Assembly: GCF_009806575.1 (NCBI RefSeq)
Contig: NZ_CP047095.1
Location: 600,001-664,000 of the forward strand
DNA length: 64,000 nucleotides
From: Rossellomorea marisflavi
Lineage (GTDB): Bacteria > Bacillota > Bacilli > Bacillales > Bacillaceae_B
Direction of reading: 5' to 3'
The position numbers were made by a program, and so were the translations under genes. The notes beneath the pieces are model-generated. The model ran no database searches, had not been told where the DNA came from, and saw nothing but the letters and a program-made list of their open reading frames with translations. Shown here one piece after another: positions 43,299-52,036 of this stretch. How positions within the stretch are numbered: the first letter of the stretch is position 1; each line of letters opens with the position of its first letter.

Positions 43299-43915
43299 TG
43301 AAACATCTCGTCTATGGTGATACGGGGAGGATCCTTGCCCATGAAAATCTCCTGAGGGAAGAAGATGCTGTCCTATGTGCGATTGGGGGCATGGTCCCCG
43401 AAAATGCAGGACCCTTGTATGTTCCCGAGCGGGTCGCATCTTCTTTTCCAGAAGGGGAAGTGAAAGTCTACTTCGATCTGGAGGTGCAGTCCTTTTTCGG
43501 GAAGATGGTCGAAGAGGTAAAGGGCGGAAGTGAAAAAGGTGTCTTCCGACTGAGGAGGAAGGGGCCGTACGAACGTGAGATCATGGCCTCTGATCTCTTC
43601 GTCCTGTCAGGGATTTTCGGGGAGCCGGATGAGGTCAGGCTGAAAACAAGGAAGCTAGGAAGTGTCAGCCATGAGATTGCCATGGTCCGTTTCGGTGGGG
43701 TCATGTCCCATCTGGAATATACGCGTTCCAACGCACCCGAATCCCTCGAGGTGGAATGGAGCGGAATCAAGCAGATTGTCGAGTTTGATTGTGCGGGAAT
43801 GGATGGGAAGCTTACGTATTCACTGGAGCGGATCCTGGAACATGCAAAGAATCGGCAGGATGCCGGGAAGTACGAGGCCTATCTTGAATTGGTGAAGGGA
43901 GGTGTGGAAGCGTGA
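43295..43915 (+). CDS. protein of unknown function resembling a Gfo/Idh/MocA C-terminal domain
   Basis: 206 residues, no Rossmann motif and no membrane segment. The middle (about 125-185) reads IAMVRFGGVMSHLEYTRSN, LEVEWSG and QIVEFD, a pattern seen in the beta-sheet substrate domain of Gfo/Idh/MocA enzymes. It overlaps the preceding isomerase (ATGA) and the following oxidoreductase by four bases each, so the three are translationally coupled and may form a complex. A free-standing C-terminal-like domain is unusual. Alternative start 43298. Confidence 0.65.
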   Translation: MMKHLVYGDTGRILAHENLLREEDAVLCAIGGMVPENAGPLYVPERVASSFPEGEVKVYFDLEVQSFFGKMVEEVKGGSEKGVFRLRRKGPYEREIMASDLFVLSGIFGEPDEVRLKTRKLGSVSHEIAMVRFGGVMSHLEYTRSNAPESLEVEWSGIKQIVEFDCAGMDGKLTYSLERILEHAKNRQDAGKYEAYLELVKGGVEA

Positions 43916-44879
43916 AAATCGGGATCATGAGTTTTGCCCACATGCATGCATACAGCTATGCTTCCAGCCTGCAAAAGATGAAGGGTGTGTCCGTCGCCGG
44001 TGTCTTCGATGAGGACGAAGACCGGGGTAGAAAAGCAGCCGGATCATACGGTACAGTCTATTATCCGGATCAAACGGACTTTTTGGCACAGGAGATGGAG
44101 GCCGTCATCATATGCAGCGAGAACAGCCGGCATAAGGACATGGTGTTGGATGCAGCAAAGGCAGGGAAGCATATCCTGTGTGAAAAACCGATTGCGACCA
44201 CCCTGGAGGACGCACAGGCCATGATCGATGCCTGCGAGGAGAATGGCGTCATCCTTCAGGTGGCCTTCCCCGTCCGCTTCAGCAGGCCGATGATGGAACT
44301 GAAGGAGAGGGTGGACCGGGGAGAGATTGGAGAGATCGTTGCGTTCAGGTCAACCAATCGCGGTCAGAATCCCGGAGGATGGTTCATTGACCCCGCCCGT
44401 TCAGGAGGAGGAGCCGTGCTCGATCATACGGTTCATATGGTGGATATCATGCGCTGGCTCACGGGTAAGGAAGTCAAAGAAGTCGATGCCATGGTGGATT
44501 CTTTCTTTCATGATATCGAGATCGACGACGCGGGCATCATGACCCTGGAGTTTGAAGGAGGCATCATGGCGACCCATGATGCGAGCTGGTCGCGGTTCGA
44601 CCGCTATCCGACATGGGGGACGCCACCCTTGAAGTGATCGGGACCAAGAAGACGATCAAGGCCGATGCGTTCAAGGAACATTACCGTTTGTTCAGTGACG
44701 GGCCGATGCAGCATGTGTTTGTGGGAGAAGATATGGATGAAGCGCTCATCCGTGATTTCGTGGATTGTATCAGGAAAGGAAGAAAGCCGTCCATCACAGG
44801 GGTTGATGGCTTGAAGGCAGTGGAAGTCGCCATGGCCGCTTACCGATCCAGCGAAGCGAAAAGAGCCGTCACCCTGTAA
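43912..44879 (+). pseudogene. Gfo/Idh/MocA-family oxidoreductase 4, interrupted by a -1 frameshift in a G5 tract
   Basis: The first frame (43912-44637) has the NAD-binding start IGIMSFAHMHAYSYASSL, the catalytic CEKPIATTL and GGGAVLDHTVHMVDIMRWL. At the G5 run 44615-44619 homology moves to the -1 frame (DATLEVIGTKKTI...), ending at 44879. A sixth G would restore PTWGGDATLEVIG and a protein of about 322 residues. Last gene of the island. Confidence 0.85.
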
Positions 44880-44887
44880 AAAAACAG

Positions 44888-44916
44888 TTTACTTCTTTTT
44901 CCACCCGTGCTATGAT
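44888..44916 (+). promoter_or_regulatory. promoter of the T-box-regulated MFS gene
   Basis: TTTACT (44888-44893), 17 bases, TATGAT (44911-44916). Confidence 0.65.
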
Positions 44917-44927
44917 ACTGGAAATTA

Positions 44928-45193
44928 CATGCGATGATGAGAAGAGTAGCTTCCATGACCTTCAGACAGAGAGCCCCGGCAGCTGAAAAGGGGAAGGAGG
45001 AACGGGAGTGAAGCAAGCCTCTGAGCAGTGCATCGGAACCAGCCGGGGATGGTGTGACAGGAGCTCCTGTTATAGAGCTAGGGTATAGACTTGTACCCGA
45101 AAAGGTCGGTATGGCGACATATCGATGAACTGGGGTGGCACCGCGATGACAGACTCGCCCCAAGACCAAACGTCTTGGGGTGGGTTTTTTTCG
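44928..45193 (+). promoter_or_regulatory. T-box riboswitch upstream of an MFS transporter
   Basis: Stem I elements are the AGAGAG box at 44967-44972 and the loop GGCAGCTGAAAA. The T-box sequence GGGGTGGCACCGCG lies at 45132-45145. The terminator CCCCAAGAC/GTCTTGGGG (45158-45181) with a T run is mutually exclusive with the TGGGG...CCCCA antiterminator. The specifier lies around 45013-45018: GCA if anchored as in the proS T-box, CAA or AGC if the bulge UGGC is required to match a G73 tRNA. Low charged tRNA would allow read-through. Confidence 0.92.
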
Positions 45194-45223
45194 TTTTTAC
45201 TACGAATCGCGGGAGGAAGAATG

Positions 45224-46450
45224 ATGAATAAGTGGAAAGACCCAGCCATCCTGTTAACGGGAATCGGCATAGCGAATATCGGCGACTGGATTTACCTCAT
45301 CGCCCTGAATCTGATCGTCCTCAATGAAACACAGTCACCGATGGCCGTGGTGCTACTCTACCTATTAAAGCCGGCGGCCGGCATGGTGGTGAATGCGTGG
45401 TCGGGAAGTCTCATCGACCGGGTGAATAAGCGGAACCTGATGATCATCCTCGATTTTTCACGGGCTGTTTCAATTATTGTAGTGGTGCTAATGCCAATGT
45501 CCATTGCCATGTATGCGGTGGTGTTCTTCATCAATATGATGAGCGCTGTGTTTCATCCGGCAAGCAGGACGTATATGACCCAGCTGATCCCGAAGGCCAG
45601 CCGTCAACGCTTCAACGCCCTGAAAGGACTCATCGGATCGGGAGCCTTCATCATGGGACCGGCCGTCGCAGGCTTGCTCTTTCAACTCGGAACGCCTCAC
45701 TTGTCCCTGTTCGTGACGGCAGCAGCCCTGTGCGGGTCGGGTCTTATCACCCTGCTATTGCCTAACCTTGAACGGGAGGCTCTGGCCGATGCCGACATCG
45801 GCCGATTTTCCTTATCGGCTGTGCGGGAAGATTGGAAGCTGGTGAGCACTTATACGAAACGGCATGCATCGATCATGCTCATTTACTTCCTGTTCAGTTG
45901 CCTGCTTGTCATGACCGCGGCCGTCGATTCCCTGGAAGCGGCTTTCGCGAAGCAGGTGCTCCATCTGTCCGACAGCACGTATGGATATATGGTCAGCATC
46001 GCAGGCGCCGGCTTCATCCTCGGCTCCATCGTGAATACGGCATTTGCCCATCGCCTGTCTTATATGAAGCTCATGGGAGGTGGGGGAGTCGCCGTCGCTG
46101 CAGGGTATCTCCTGTATGCGTCTTCTGACACCATGGTGTGGGCGGCCACTGGCTTTGCCTTCCTATCCTTCGCCCTCGCATTTGCAAGCACGGGTTTTGA
46201 GACGTTTTTCCAAGAGAAGATCCCGGTGAAGATGATGGGGAGGATCGCGAGCATCTATGGACTGGCAGAGGGTGCCCTCGTACTGATTATGACCATCTCC
46301 ATCGGAATTGGCGCAGAATTCGTGTCCATCCGGTGGGCCGTTTGCGCAGGTGCTATCATCATGCTCATCACGTCAATCCTGCTCCTCCTGTCCATCCGTC
46401 GGGAAAGCAGCCCGGCCACGTATGAAATCCACAGGACCGGGATAGAATGA
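45224..46450 (+). CDS. MFS transporter under T-box control
   Basis: 408 residues with 12 hydrophobic segments and the MFS motif [13 protein letters not shown] between helices 2 and 3. It resembles the macrolide-efflux (MFS_3) subgroup of Bacillus. ATG 45224 follows GGGAGG by 7 bases (45221 is an alternative); the longer open frame upstream is T-box RNA. Control by uncharged tRNA suggests movement of an amino acid or a compound related to one, either uptake or export; the direction cannot be read from sequence. Confidence 0.83.
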   Translation: MNKWKDPAILLTGIGIANIGDWIYLIALNLIVLNETQSPMAVVLLYLLKPAAGMVVNAWSGSLIDRVNKRNLMIILDFSRAVSIIVVVLMPMSIAMYAVVFFINMMSAVFHPASRTYMTQLIPKASRQRFNALKGLIGSGAFIMGPAVAGLLFQLGTPHLSLFVTAAALCGSGLITLLLPNLEREALADADIGRFSLSAVREDWKLVSTYTKRHASIMLIYFLFSCLLVMTAAVDSLEAAFAKQVLHLSDSTYGYMVSIAGAGFILGSIVNTAFAHRLSYMKLMGGGGVAVAAGYLLYASSDTMVWAATGFAFLSFALAFASTGFETFFQEKIPVKMMGRIASIYGLAEGALVLIMTISIGIGAEFVSIRWAVCAGAIIMLITSILLLLSIRRESSPATYEIHRTGIE

Positions 46451-46461
46451 TGAACAATTCA

Positions 46462-46490
46462 TTGACACCCAAGAAGAATCTCTATATAAT
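46462..46490 (+). promoter_or_regulatory. proS promoter
   Basis: Perfect TTGACA (46462-46467), 17 bases, perfect TATAAT (46485-46490). Confidence 0.9.
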
Positions 46491-46496
46491 CATCTA

Positions 46497-46731
46497 AAAT
46501 ATCTAAATGTTGAAACATTGATGGGGATCAGTAGTGAACATCGTGTCCATTCAGAGAGGGAGCCGCGTGGTGAGAAGCTCCTATGGAAAACATTCGTGAA
46601 CCTGCCCTTGAGTTCTGGTAACCCCAGCGGTTCGATACCGTTATCATGCATGATGAGAGTAAAGCCTTGCTTTGAATTAGGGTGGTCCCGCCAGGAATGG
46701 TCCCTAATGAGAAGCGGGGCTTTTTTTGTTT
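46497..46731 (+). promoter_or_regulatory. proline-specific T-box riboswitch of proS
   Basis: AGAGAG box (46553-46558), apical GTGGTGAGAA loop, specifier CCT (Pro) at 46601-46603 directly after GTGAA, T-box AGGGTGGTCCCGCC (46679-46692). The terminator ends GCGGGGCTTTTTTT. The bulge UGGU fits A73 of bacterial tRNA-Pro. Confidence 0.92.
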
Positions 46732-46766
46732 CACTGGAATTCATTTTAATAAGGATGGTGTCAATT

Positions 46767-48194
46767 ATGGCAAAGCAATTCGTACAAAATGTCACAGGCA
46801 TGGATGAGGATTTCGCCCAATGGTACACGGACGTCGTGACCAAGGCTGAACTCATCGACTATTCAAGCGTAAGGGGCTCCATGATCATCCGCCCCTATGG
46901 ATATGCCATTTGGGAAAATATCAAGGATGCCCTCGACGGGAAGATCAAGGAGACGGGGCATGAGAATGTCTATATGCCGCTCTTCATTCCGGAAAGTCTG
47001 CTCCAGAGGGAAAAGGATCATATCGAAGGCTTCGCTCCAGAAGTAGCTTGGGTGACCCACGGCGGAGAAGAGGAGCTTGCCGAAAGACTGTGTGTCAGAC
47101 CGACATCGGAGGTCCTTTTCGGGGAGCACTACAAAAACATCATCCACTCGTATCGAGACCTTCCAAAGCTGTATAACCAGTGGGCGAATGTCGTGCGCTG
47201 GGAAAAGACGACTCGTCCGTTCCTGAGGACACTCGAATTCCTTTGGCAGGAAGGGCACACCTGTCATGAAACCGATGAAGACGCCCTGGGGGAAACGATC
47301 AAGATGCTCGACGTGTATGCAGATATCTGCGAGAACATGCTGGCGATTCCGGTCATCAAAGGACAGAAGACAGAAAAGGAAAAGTTCGCCGGTGCAAAAT
47401 TCACCTATACGATCGAAAGCCTCATGCATGACGGGAAGGCCCTCCAATCCGGTACCTCCCATCATCTCGGCGACGGCTTTGCCAAAGCATTTGGCATCCA
47501 GTTCACCGATCGTGACGGAAAGCTTCAGTACGTCCAGCAAACGTCATGGGGCTTCACGACAAGGATCATCGGCGCCATGATCATGGTGCACGGAGACGAC
47601 AGGGGGCTCGTCCTGCCACCGAAGATCGCGCCGACTCAAGTGATGATCGTGCCGATCGCCCAGCACAAAGAAGGAGTCCTCGATTTCGCCTATGATATGA
47701 AGAGGCGCCTATCCTCCGTCGCACGGGTGGGGATCGACGCGAGCGACAAGAAACCGGGTTGGAAGTTCAATGAGTATGAAATGAAGGGGATTCCGCTTCG
47801 ATTGGAAGCCGGACCTCGTGATATCGAAAATGGGCACGTCATCCTGGTCCGCAGGGACACAGGGGAAAAAGTGACGGTATCCATCGACGGAATCGAAGAG
47901 ACCATCACGGCTCTCCTCCATGACATCCAGGAGAACCTGCTCAAAAAAGCCACTGTGCATCGTGAAGAAAAAACGAGCACAGCGGTCACCTTCGAAGAGT
48001 TCAAGTCTCAAATCGATCAAGGTGGATTCATCAAAGCGATGTGGTGCGGAGAGGAAGCATGCGAGAACAAGATCAAGGAAGCAACCACCGCCACCAGCCG
48101 CTGCATCCCGTTCGAACAGGAGAAGGTAGCCGACACCTGTGTGTGCTGCGGGAAGGAAGCGCGGGACATGGTGTACTGGGCAAAGGCGTACTAA
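46767..48194 (+). CDS. proS: prolyl-tRNA synthetase, archaeal/eukaryotic-type
   Basis: 475 residues, class II synthetase of the short ProS type 3 lacking the bacterial editing insertion. Motif 2 region [27 protein letters not shown], motif 3 [15 protein letters not shown]-terminal zinc-binding domain (CVCCGKEA) and the terminal Tyr typical of this type are present. It charges tRNA-Pro in the cytosol. ATG 46767 follows AAGGATGGTG; the open frame upstream is T-box RNA. Many Bacillus carry this as a second, T-box-induced ProRS besides the bacterial-type enzyme. Confidence 0.95.
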   Translation: MAKQFVQNVTGMDEDFAQWYTDVVTKAELIDYSSVRGSMIIRPYGYAIWENIKDALDGKIKETGHENVYMPLFIPESLLQREKDHIEGFAPEVAWVTHGGEEELAERLCVRPTSEVLFGEHYKNIIHSYRDLPKLYNQWANVVRWEKTTRPFLRTLEFLWQEGHTCHETDEDALGETIKMLDVYADICENMLAIPVIKGQKTEKEKFAGAKFTYTIESLMHDGKALQSGTSHHLGDGFAKAFGIQFTDRDGKLQYVQQTSWGFTTRIIGAMIMVHGDDRGLVLPPKIAPTQVMIVPIAQHKEGVLDFAYDMKRRLSSVARVGIDASDKKPGWKFNEYEMKGIPLRLEAGPRDIENGHVILVRRDTGEKVTVSIDGIEETITALLHDIQENLLKKATVHREEKTSTAVTFEEFKSQIDQGGFIKAMWCGEEACENKIKEATTATSRCIPFEQEKVADTCVCCGKEARDMVYWAKAY

Positions 48195-48290
48195 TTCCCC
48201 CCGAACATTCGCCCTATTTTTCTTTTCTTTTTCCATCATCGTCTTTTCTTACCATTCTCGACATAGAGTTTGGTAAAGGGGGGACAACTT

Positions 48291-48449
48291 ATGGATATTG
48301 AAATCATGATTGTTGTGCTGCTCGCCGTTGCAGTCGTTACGCTGTTCCTTATCCTATTCAAAGTAAGCCGGATCCTTGAGCGGCTTGAGGAGAATACGCT
48401 CCTTGGAGAAGATGACCTCGAGGAGGAGCAGGAAGAGTGGCATGGATAA
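48291..48449 (+). CDS. small single-helix membrane protein (52 aa)
   Basis: 52 residues: one hydrophobic N-terminal helix (IMIVVLLAVAVVTLFLILF), then an acidic tail LEEEQEEWHG. AAAGGGGGG lies 7 bases before the ATG. Function unknown; terminator follows. Confidence 0.6.
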   Translation: MDIEIMIVVLLAVAVVTLFLILFKVSRILERLEENTLLGEDDLEEEQEEWHG

Positions 48450-48470
48450 TAAGAATATCAGTAGACACTA

Positions 48471-48505
48471 GATGCGACCGGGTATTTGCCCGGTCGCATT
48501 TTTTG
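48471..48505 (+). terminator. terminator after the small membrane protein gene
   Basis: ATGCGACCGGG...CCCGGTCGCAT stem and a T run. Confidence 0.88.
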
Positions 48506-48553
48506 TTCAAGTTCATATTGATTTTTTAATCCCGATTATTTAGATAAGAATTG

Positions 48554-48582
48554 TTGACTAAAAAGAATTCATGTACTAATAT
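48554..48582 (+). promoter_or_regulatory. promoter of the TetR/ABC/OsmC operon
   Basis: TTGACT (48554-48559), 17 bases, TAATAT (48577-48582). Confidence 0.7.
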
Positions 48583-48587
48583 ATCTA

Positions 48588-48603
48588 TTGACTGACTAGT
48601 CAA
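48588..48603 (+). promoter_or_regulatory. probable TetR operator
   Basis: TTGACT-GACT-AGTCAA dyad starting 6 bases after the -10, placed for autorepression. Confidence 0.65.
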
Positions 48604-48624
48604 TCAGTAAAGGGGATGACTGCT

Positions 48625-49230
48625 ATGACGGGAAAAGAGCCTGATCGAAGAGAGGAAATCATGAAGGTTGCATTGGAGTTGTTTGCTGAAAAGGGATATC
48701 ATAGGACGAAAATCTCGGACATGGTAAACCGGGCCGGTGTTGCCCAAGGCACATTCTATTGGTACTTCAAGAGCAAGGCTGCCATTGCGACTGAAATTAT
48801 CCAAAGTGGAGAAGAACGCCTGTTGGAAGTTGTCTCAAAAGGATATCGTCAGGTTCCCGGTACGGTACAGGATGCAGTATCAGCCTCACGCTCATTATTC
48901 AATGAACTTTTTCAATTTTCAAAGGATAATCGTCATCTCATGGAGCTTCTGCTGAAAGGGATGGACACGGAAGAAACGGTGAAAGAAGCCGTATTGAAAG
49001 CAAGAAGAAGGTTGGAAGAGGGATTTCGACAGAATATAACAAGGGCCATGGAACTCGGGATTTTGCCCGTCAATGACCCAACCCTGCAAGCGGCACTGTT
49101 GACAAGCCTGCTTGAAGGGATGCTTGAGCGCTGGCTGTTCTCTGAACACTCTGATTTAACAGGGAAAACAGCAGACGAGATGGCAAGGGAACTTGTAAGG
49201 TTTGAGTTTTTTGGATTACTAGGAATTTAA
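48625..49230 (+). CDS. TetR-family transcriptional regulator
   Basis: 201 residues. The N-terminal HTH has the TetR layout (EEIMKVALELFAEKGYHRTKISDMVNRAGVAQGTFYWYFKSK, about 12-55). The C-terminal ligand domain is unassigned. ATG 48625 is preferred over 48616 because AAAGGGG is at proper spacing. It is followed after a few bases by an amino-acid ABC transporter and preceded by a dyad operator, so it likely represses this operon and itself. Confidence 0.88.
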   Translation: MTGKEPDRREEIMKVALELFAEKGYHRTKISDMVNRAGVAQGTFYWYFKSKAAIATEIIQSGEERLLEVVSKGYRQVPGTVQDAVSASRSLFNELFQFSKDNRHLMELLLKGMDTEETVKEAVLKARRRLEEGFRQNITRAMELGILPVNDPTLQAALLTSLLEGMLERWLFSEHSDLTGKTADEMARELVRFEFFGLLGI

Positions 49231-49243
49231 AGGAGTGTTCAAC

Positions 49244-50059
49244 ATGAAAAAATCACGATTGCTGGTTATGTTAGCCGTACTTATGACAGTGGCTTCCATC
49301 CTGAGTGCCTGTGGATCAAAAGCGGAAGAAGGCGCTATGGAAAAGATTAAGGAAGAGGGGACGATCCGGGTGGGTCTTATGGGAACCTATCAGCCTTACA
49401 ACTTCCTGAATGATAACAAGGAAATGGACGGATTTGATGCAGACATTGCAAAAGAAGTAGCAAAACGCCTTGACGTGAAAGTGAAATTTGTCACTCAGGA
49501 CTTCTCCGGTATGATCGCGGGACTGAAAGCAGATAAATTTGACGTGGTCATCAGCCAGATGACGATCACCGATGAACGTAAGAAGCAGATGGCATTCTCT
49601 GATCCGTATATCACCAACAGTGTCAAAGTCATCGTAAAAGAGGACGATAAGGATATTCAATCAGTAGATGATTTCAAAGGCCGAGATATCGGTGTAGGTT
49701 TGGGAACCAACGATGAAACGTACCTTCGCACGGAGCTTCTTCCGAAAGTGGGGGACTTCACGATCAAGACGTATGATGATGTATTCACTTCTTTGAAAGA
49801 CCTGGATGCAGGCAGGATCGATGCTACGATCAACAACATGTATGCACTAAAACCGATTGTCGAAAAGAATGGATTTAACATCAAAGCAGTAGGAGAACCG
49901 ATTAAATCCGACCAGGCGGGTATTGCGGCAAAAAAAGGAAACGAAGACATTATTAAAGCGATTAATCCGATCCTTGCTGATATGAAGAAAGACGGAACAT
50001 ATAACGAAATCTTTAAAAAATGGTTTGGTGAAGAACCGGAAGACCAACCAGCCAGCTGA
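49244..50059 (+). CDS. polar/sulfur amino-acid ABC binding lipoprotein
   Basis: 271 residues. Lipobox LSAC near residue 22, then a family-3 solute-binding fold (IRVGLMGTYQPYNFLNDNKEMDGFDADIAKEVAKRL). It resembles cystine-type (TcyA/TcyK) and general polar amino-acid binding proteins. The neighbouring OsmC thiol protein makes a sulfur amino acid an attractive ligand; this is inference. ATG 49244 follows AAAGGAGTG. Confidence 0.85.
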   Translation: MKKSRLLVMLAVLMTVASILSACGSKAEEGAMEKIKEEGTIRVGLMGTYQPYNFLNDNKEMDGFDADIAKEVAKRLDVKVKFVTQDFSGMIAGLKADKFDVVISQMTITDERKKQMAFSDPYITNSVKVIVKEDDKDIQSVDDFKGRDIGVGLGTNDETYLRTELLPKVGDFTIKTYDDVFTSLKDLDAGRIDATINNMYALKPIVEKNGFNIKAVGEPIKSDQAGIAAKKGNEDIIKAINPILADMKKDGTYNEIFKKWFGEEPEDQPAS

Positions 50060-50073
50060 AAGGAATCAATCTA

Positions 50074-50718
50074 ATGGATCTTGTCATTGCTAATCTCCCA
50101 TTCTTGTTAAAGGGAGCGTATTATACACTTCTGATCACGGTTGTATCCATGTTCTTCGGCTCAATCATCGCCGTGGTCACGGCCATTGCGAGATTGAAAG
50201 GGAACCGTCCGGTAAGATGGTTGGCAAGGGCGTATGTATCCATCATCCGAGGGACGCCCACTCTTGTACAAATCATCGTGGTCTACTATGGTCTTGTTGA
50301 TTACGGTATTAACCTGAAACCGCTGACGGCTGCCTACATCGCATTGAGCATCAGCATAGGTGCTTATCTCTCCGAGACGTTGCGCGGGGCATTGCAATCT
50401 GTTCCAAAAGGACAGACCGAAGCTGCCTATGCATCGGGAATGACTCCATTTCAAACCATGAGGCGGATCATCCTGCCTCAGGCAATCAGGGTGGCGATCC
50501 CGCCTGCTGGCAATACCTTTATCGGCATGCTGAAGGAGACGTCCCTCGTATCCGTGATCACGGTCACAGAGCTACTCCGATCTTCTCAACTGCTGATAGC
50601 TCAGTATTATGTATATATGCCATTCTATTTGTCGATTGCTCTCATGTACTGGATCATGAGCACTGGATTTTCATTTTTATTGGAGAGAGTCGAGAAGCGA
50701 CTATCAATCTATGTATAA
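50074..50718 (+). CDS. polar amino-acid ABC permease
   Basis: 214 residues, HisMQ/GlnP type with about five membrane segments and the coupling loop EAAYASGMTPFQTMRRIILPQA near residue 120. Second gene of the transporter, 14 bases after the binding protein. Confidence 0.9.
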   Translation: MDLVIANLPFLLKGAYYTLLITVVSMFFGSIIAVVTAIARLKGNRPVRWLARAYVSIIRGTPTLVQIIVVYYGLVDYGINLKPLTAAYIALSISIGAYLSETLRGALQSVPKGQTEAAYASGMTPFQTMRRIILPQAIRVAIPPAGNTFIGMLKETSLVSVITVTELLRSSQLLIAQYYVYMPFYLSIALMYWIMSTGFSFLLERVEKRLSIYV

Positions 50719-50730
50719 GTTGGGGATAGC

Positions 50731-51471
50731 ATGATAACAACAGATAAATTATCAAAACACTTTGGATCACTTGAAGTGCTGAAGGATATCGATTTAGAAA
50801 TCAACAGGGGTGAAGTGGTGACGATCCTTGGTCCAAGTGGATCAGGGAAGAGCACCCTTCTCCGTTGCCTGAACGGACTGGAAGAGTTGACTTCCGGGAC
50901 CATGAGCGTCTGTGGTTTCACCGTGAGCAGCCAGCAAGATAAACGGGAGAAGCGCAACCGGATTCGCGATATCCGCCTTCATAGCGGGATGGTCTTCCAG
51001 CAGTTCAATCTTTACCCGCATAAAACCGCGCTTCAAAACGTCATCGAAGCATTGCTCATGGTGAAAAAAACACCGAAAGACGAGGCCGTCAAAAGAGGAG
51101 AGACCCTTTTGAGCCGTGTTGGCCTGATTGATAAGAAGGACGTCTATCCTTCCAGGCTGTCTGGTGGTCAACAGCAGCGGGTCGCCATCGCAAGGGCGCT
51201 TGCCATGGAACCCGATGTCATGTTCTTCGATGAGCCGACTTCAGCATTGGATCCGGAATTGGTGGATGAAGTATTGAGCGTCATGAAGGAACTAGCCAAA
51301 GAGGGGATGACGATGGTCATCGTCACCCATGAAATGAATTTCGCCCGCGAAGTGGCGGACCGCATTGTGTTCATGGCGGACGGTAAGATCGTAGAAGAAA
51401 ATGCTCCAGATCGTTTCTTCACCGATCCGATGACAGAACGGGCCAAGAAATTCTTGAAGATTAGATCATAA
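50731..51471 (+). CDS. polar amino-acid ABC ATPase
   Basis: 246 residues. Walker [10 protein letters not shown], signature LSGGQQQR, Walker [13 protein letters not shown] and the switch His in [10 protein letters not shown] are present. GlnQ/TcyN type. It completes the importer with the two preceding genes. Confidence 0.92.
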   Translation: MITTDKLSKHFGSLEVLKDIDLEINRGEVVTILGPSGSGKSTLLRCLNGLEELTSGTMSVCGFTVSSQQDKREKRNRIRDIRLHSGMVFQQFNLYPHKTALQNVIEALLMVKKTPKDEAVKRGETLLSRVGLIDKKDVYPSRLSGGQQQRVAIARALAMEPDVMFFDEPTSALDPELVDEVLSVMKELAKEGMTMVIVTHEMNFAREVADRIVFMADGKIVEENAPDRFFTDPMTERAKKFLKIRS

Positions 51472-51485
51472 TAGGAGTGTTTAAA

Positions 51486-51908
51486 ATGAAAGTACAAACC
51501 ACATGGCACGGAAAACGGGCGTTTACAGCCGTCGGTCAATCAGGGTACGAAATCAAGATGGATGCAACGGAAGCTTACGGTGGGGACAGCAATGGCGTTA
51601 CCCCGACCGAAATGCTACTTGCCTCACTTGCGGGATGCATCGGGATCGATGTAACCATGATCCTGAAACCCCATCTTTCTAAAATCAATCGTCTTGAGAT
51701 CGAAACGGACGGTGCGAGGAAAGAAGAATTGCCTAAAGGCTTTACCTCTATTGTGGTCACATTCTCCATCGACGGTGATATTGATGCTAAGAAAGTATGG
51801 AGAGCCATCAAACTGGGTAAGGAAAAATATTGTGCTGTTTCTGATACGCTCAAAGCAGATATCAGCTTTGTGTTGGTCCTTAACGGGGAACCTGCCCCAC
51901 AAGTTTAA
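51486..51908 (+). CDS. OsmC-family protein
   Basis: 140 residues of the OsmC/Ohr fold. Both redox cysteines are present (LAGCIGID near 47, KYCAVSDTL near 118). Relatives reduce organic hydroperoxides with thiols or serve related sulfur chemistry. It is the last gene of the TetR/ABC operon, with its own AGGAGTG site. The linkage to an amino-acid importer is consistent with cyst(e)ine supply for thiol-dependent peroxide defence. Confidence 0.87.
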   Translation: MKVQTTWHGKRAFTAVGQSGYEIKMDATEAYGGDSNGVTPTEMLLASLAGCIGIDVTMILKPHLSKINRLEIETDGARKEELPKGFTSIVVTFSIDGDIDAKKVWRAIKLGKEKYCAVSDTLKADISFVLVLNGEPAPQV

Positions 51909-51915
51909 AAATGGA

Positions 51916-51949
51916 ATGCCCCGAACCTCTGGTTCAGGGCATCTTTTTT
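51916..51949 (+). terminator. terminator of the ABC/OsmC operon
   Basis: ATGCCCCGAAC...GTTCAGGGCAT stem and T run. Confidence 0.88.
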
Positions 51950-52036
51950 ATCTTGAAATTGCTCAGTTCGTTATCATAACCCGGAAATTCTCAATAACAT
52001 TTGTAGTATAATAGTATCCAAAAGAGGGGTGATGGG

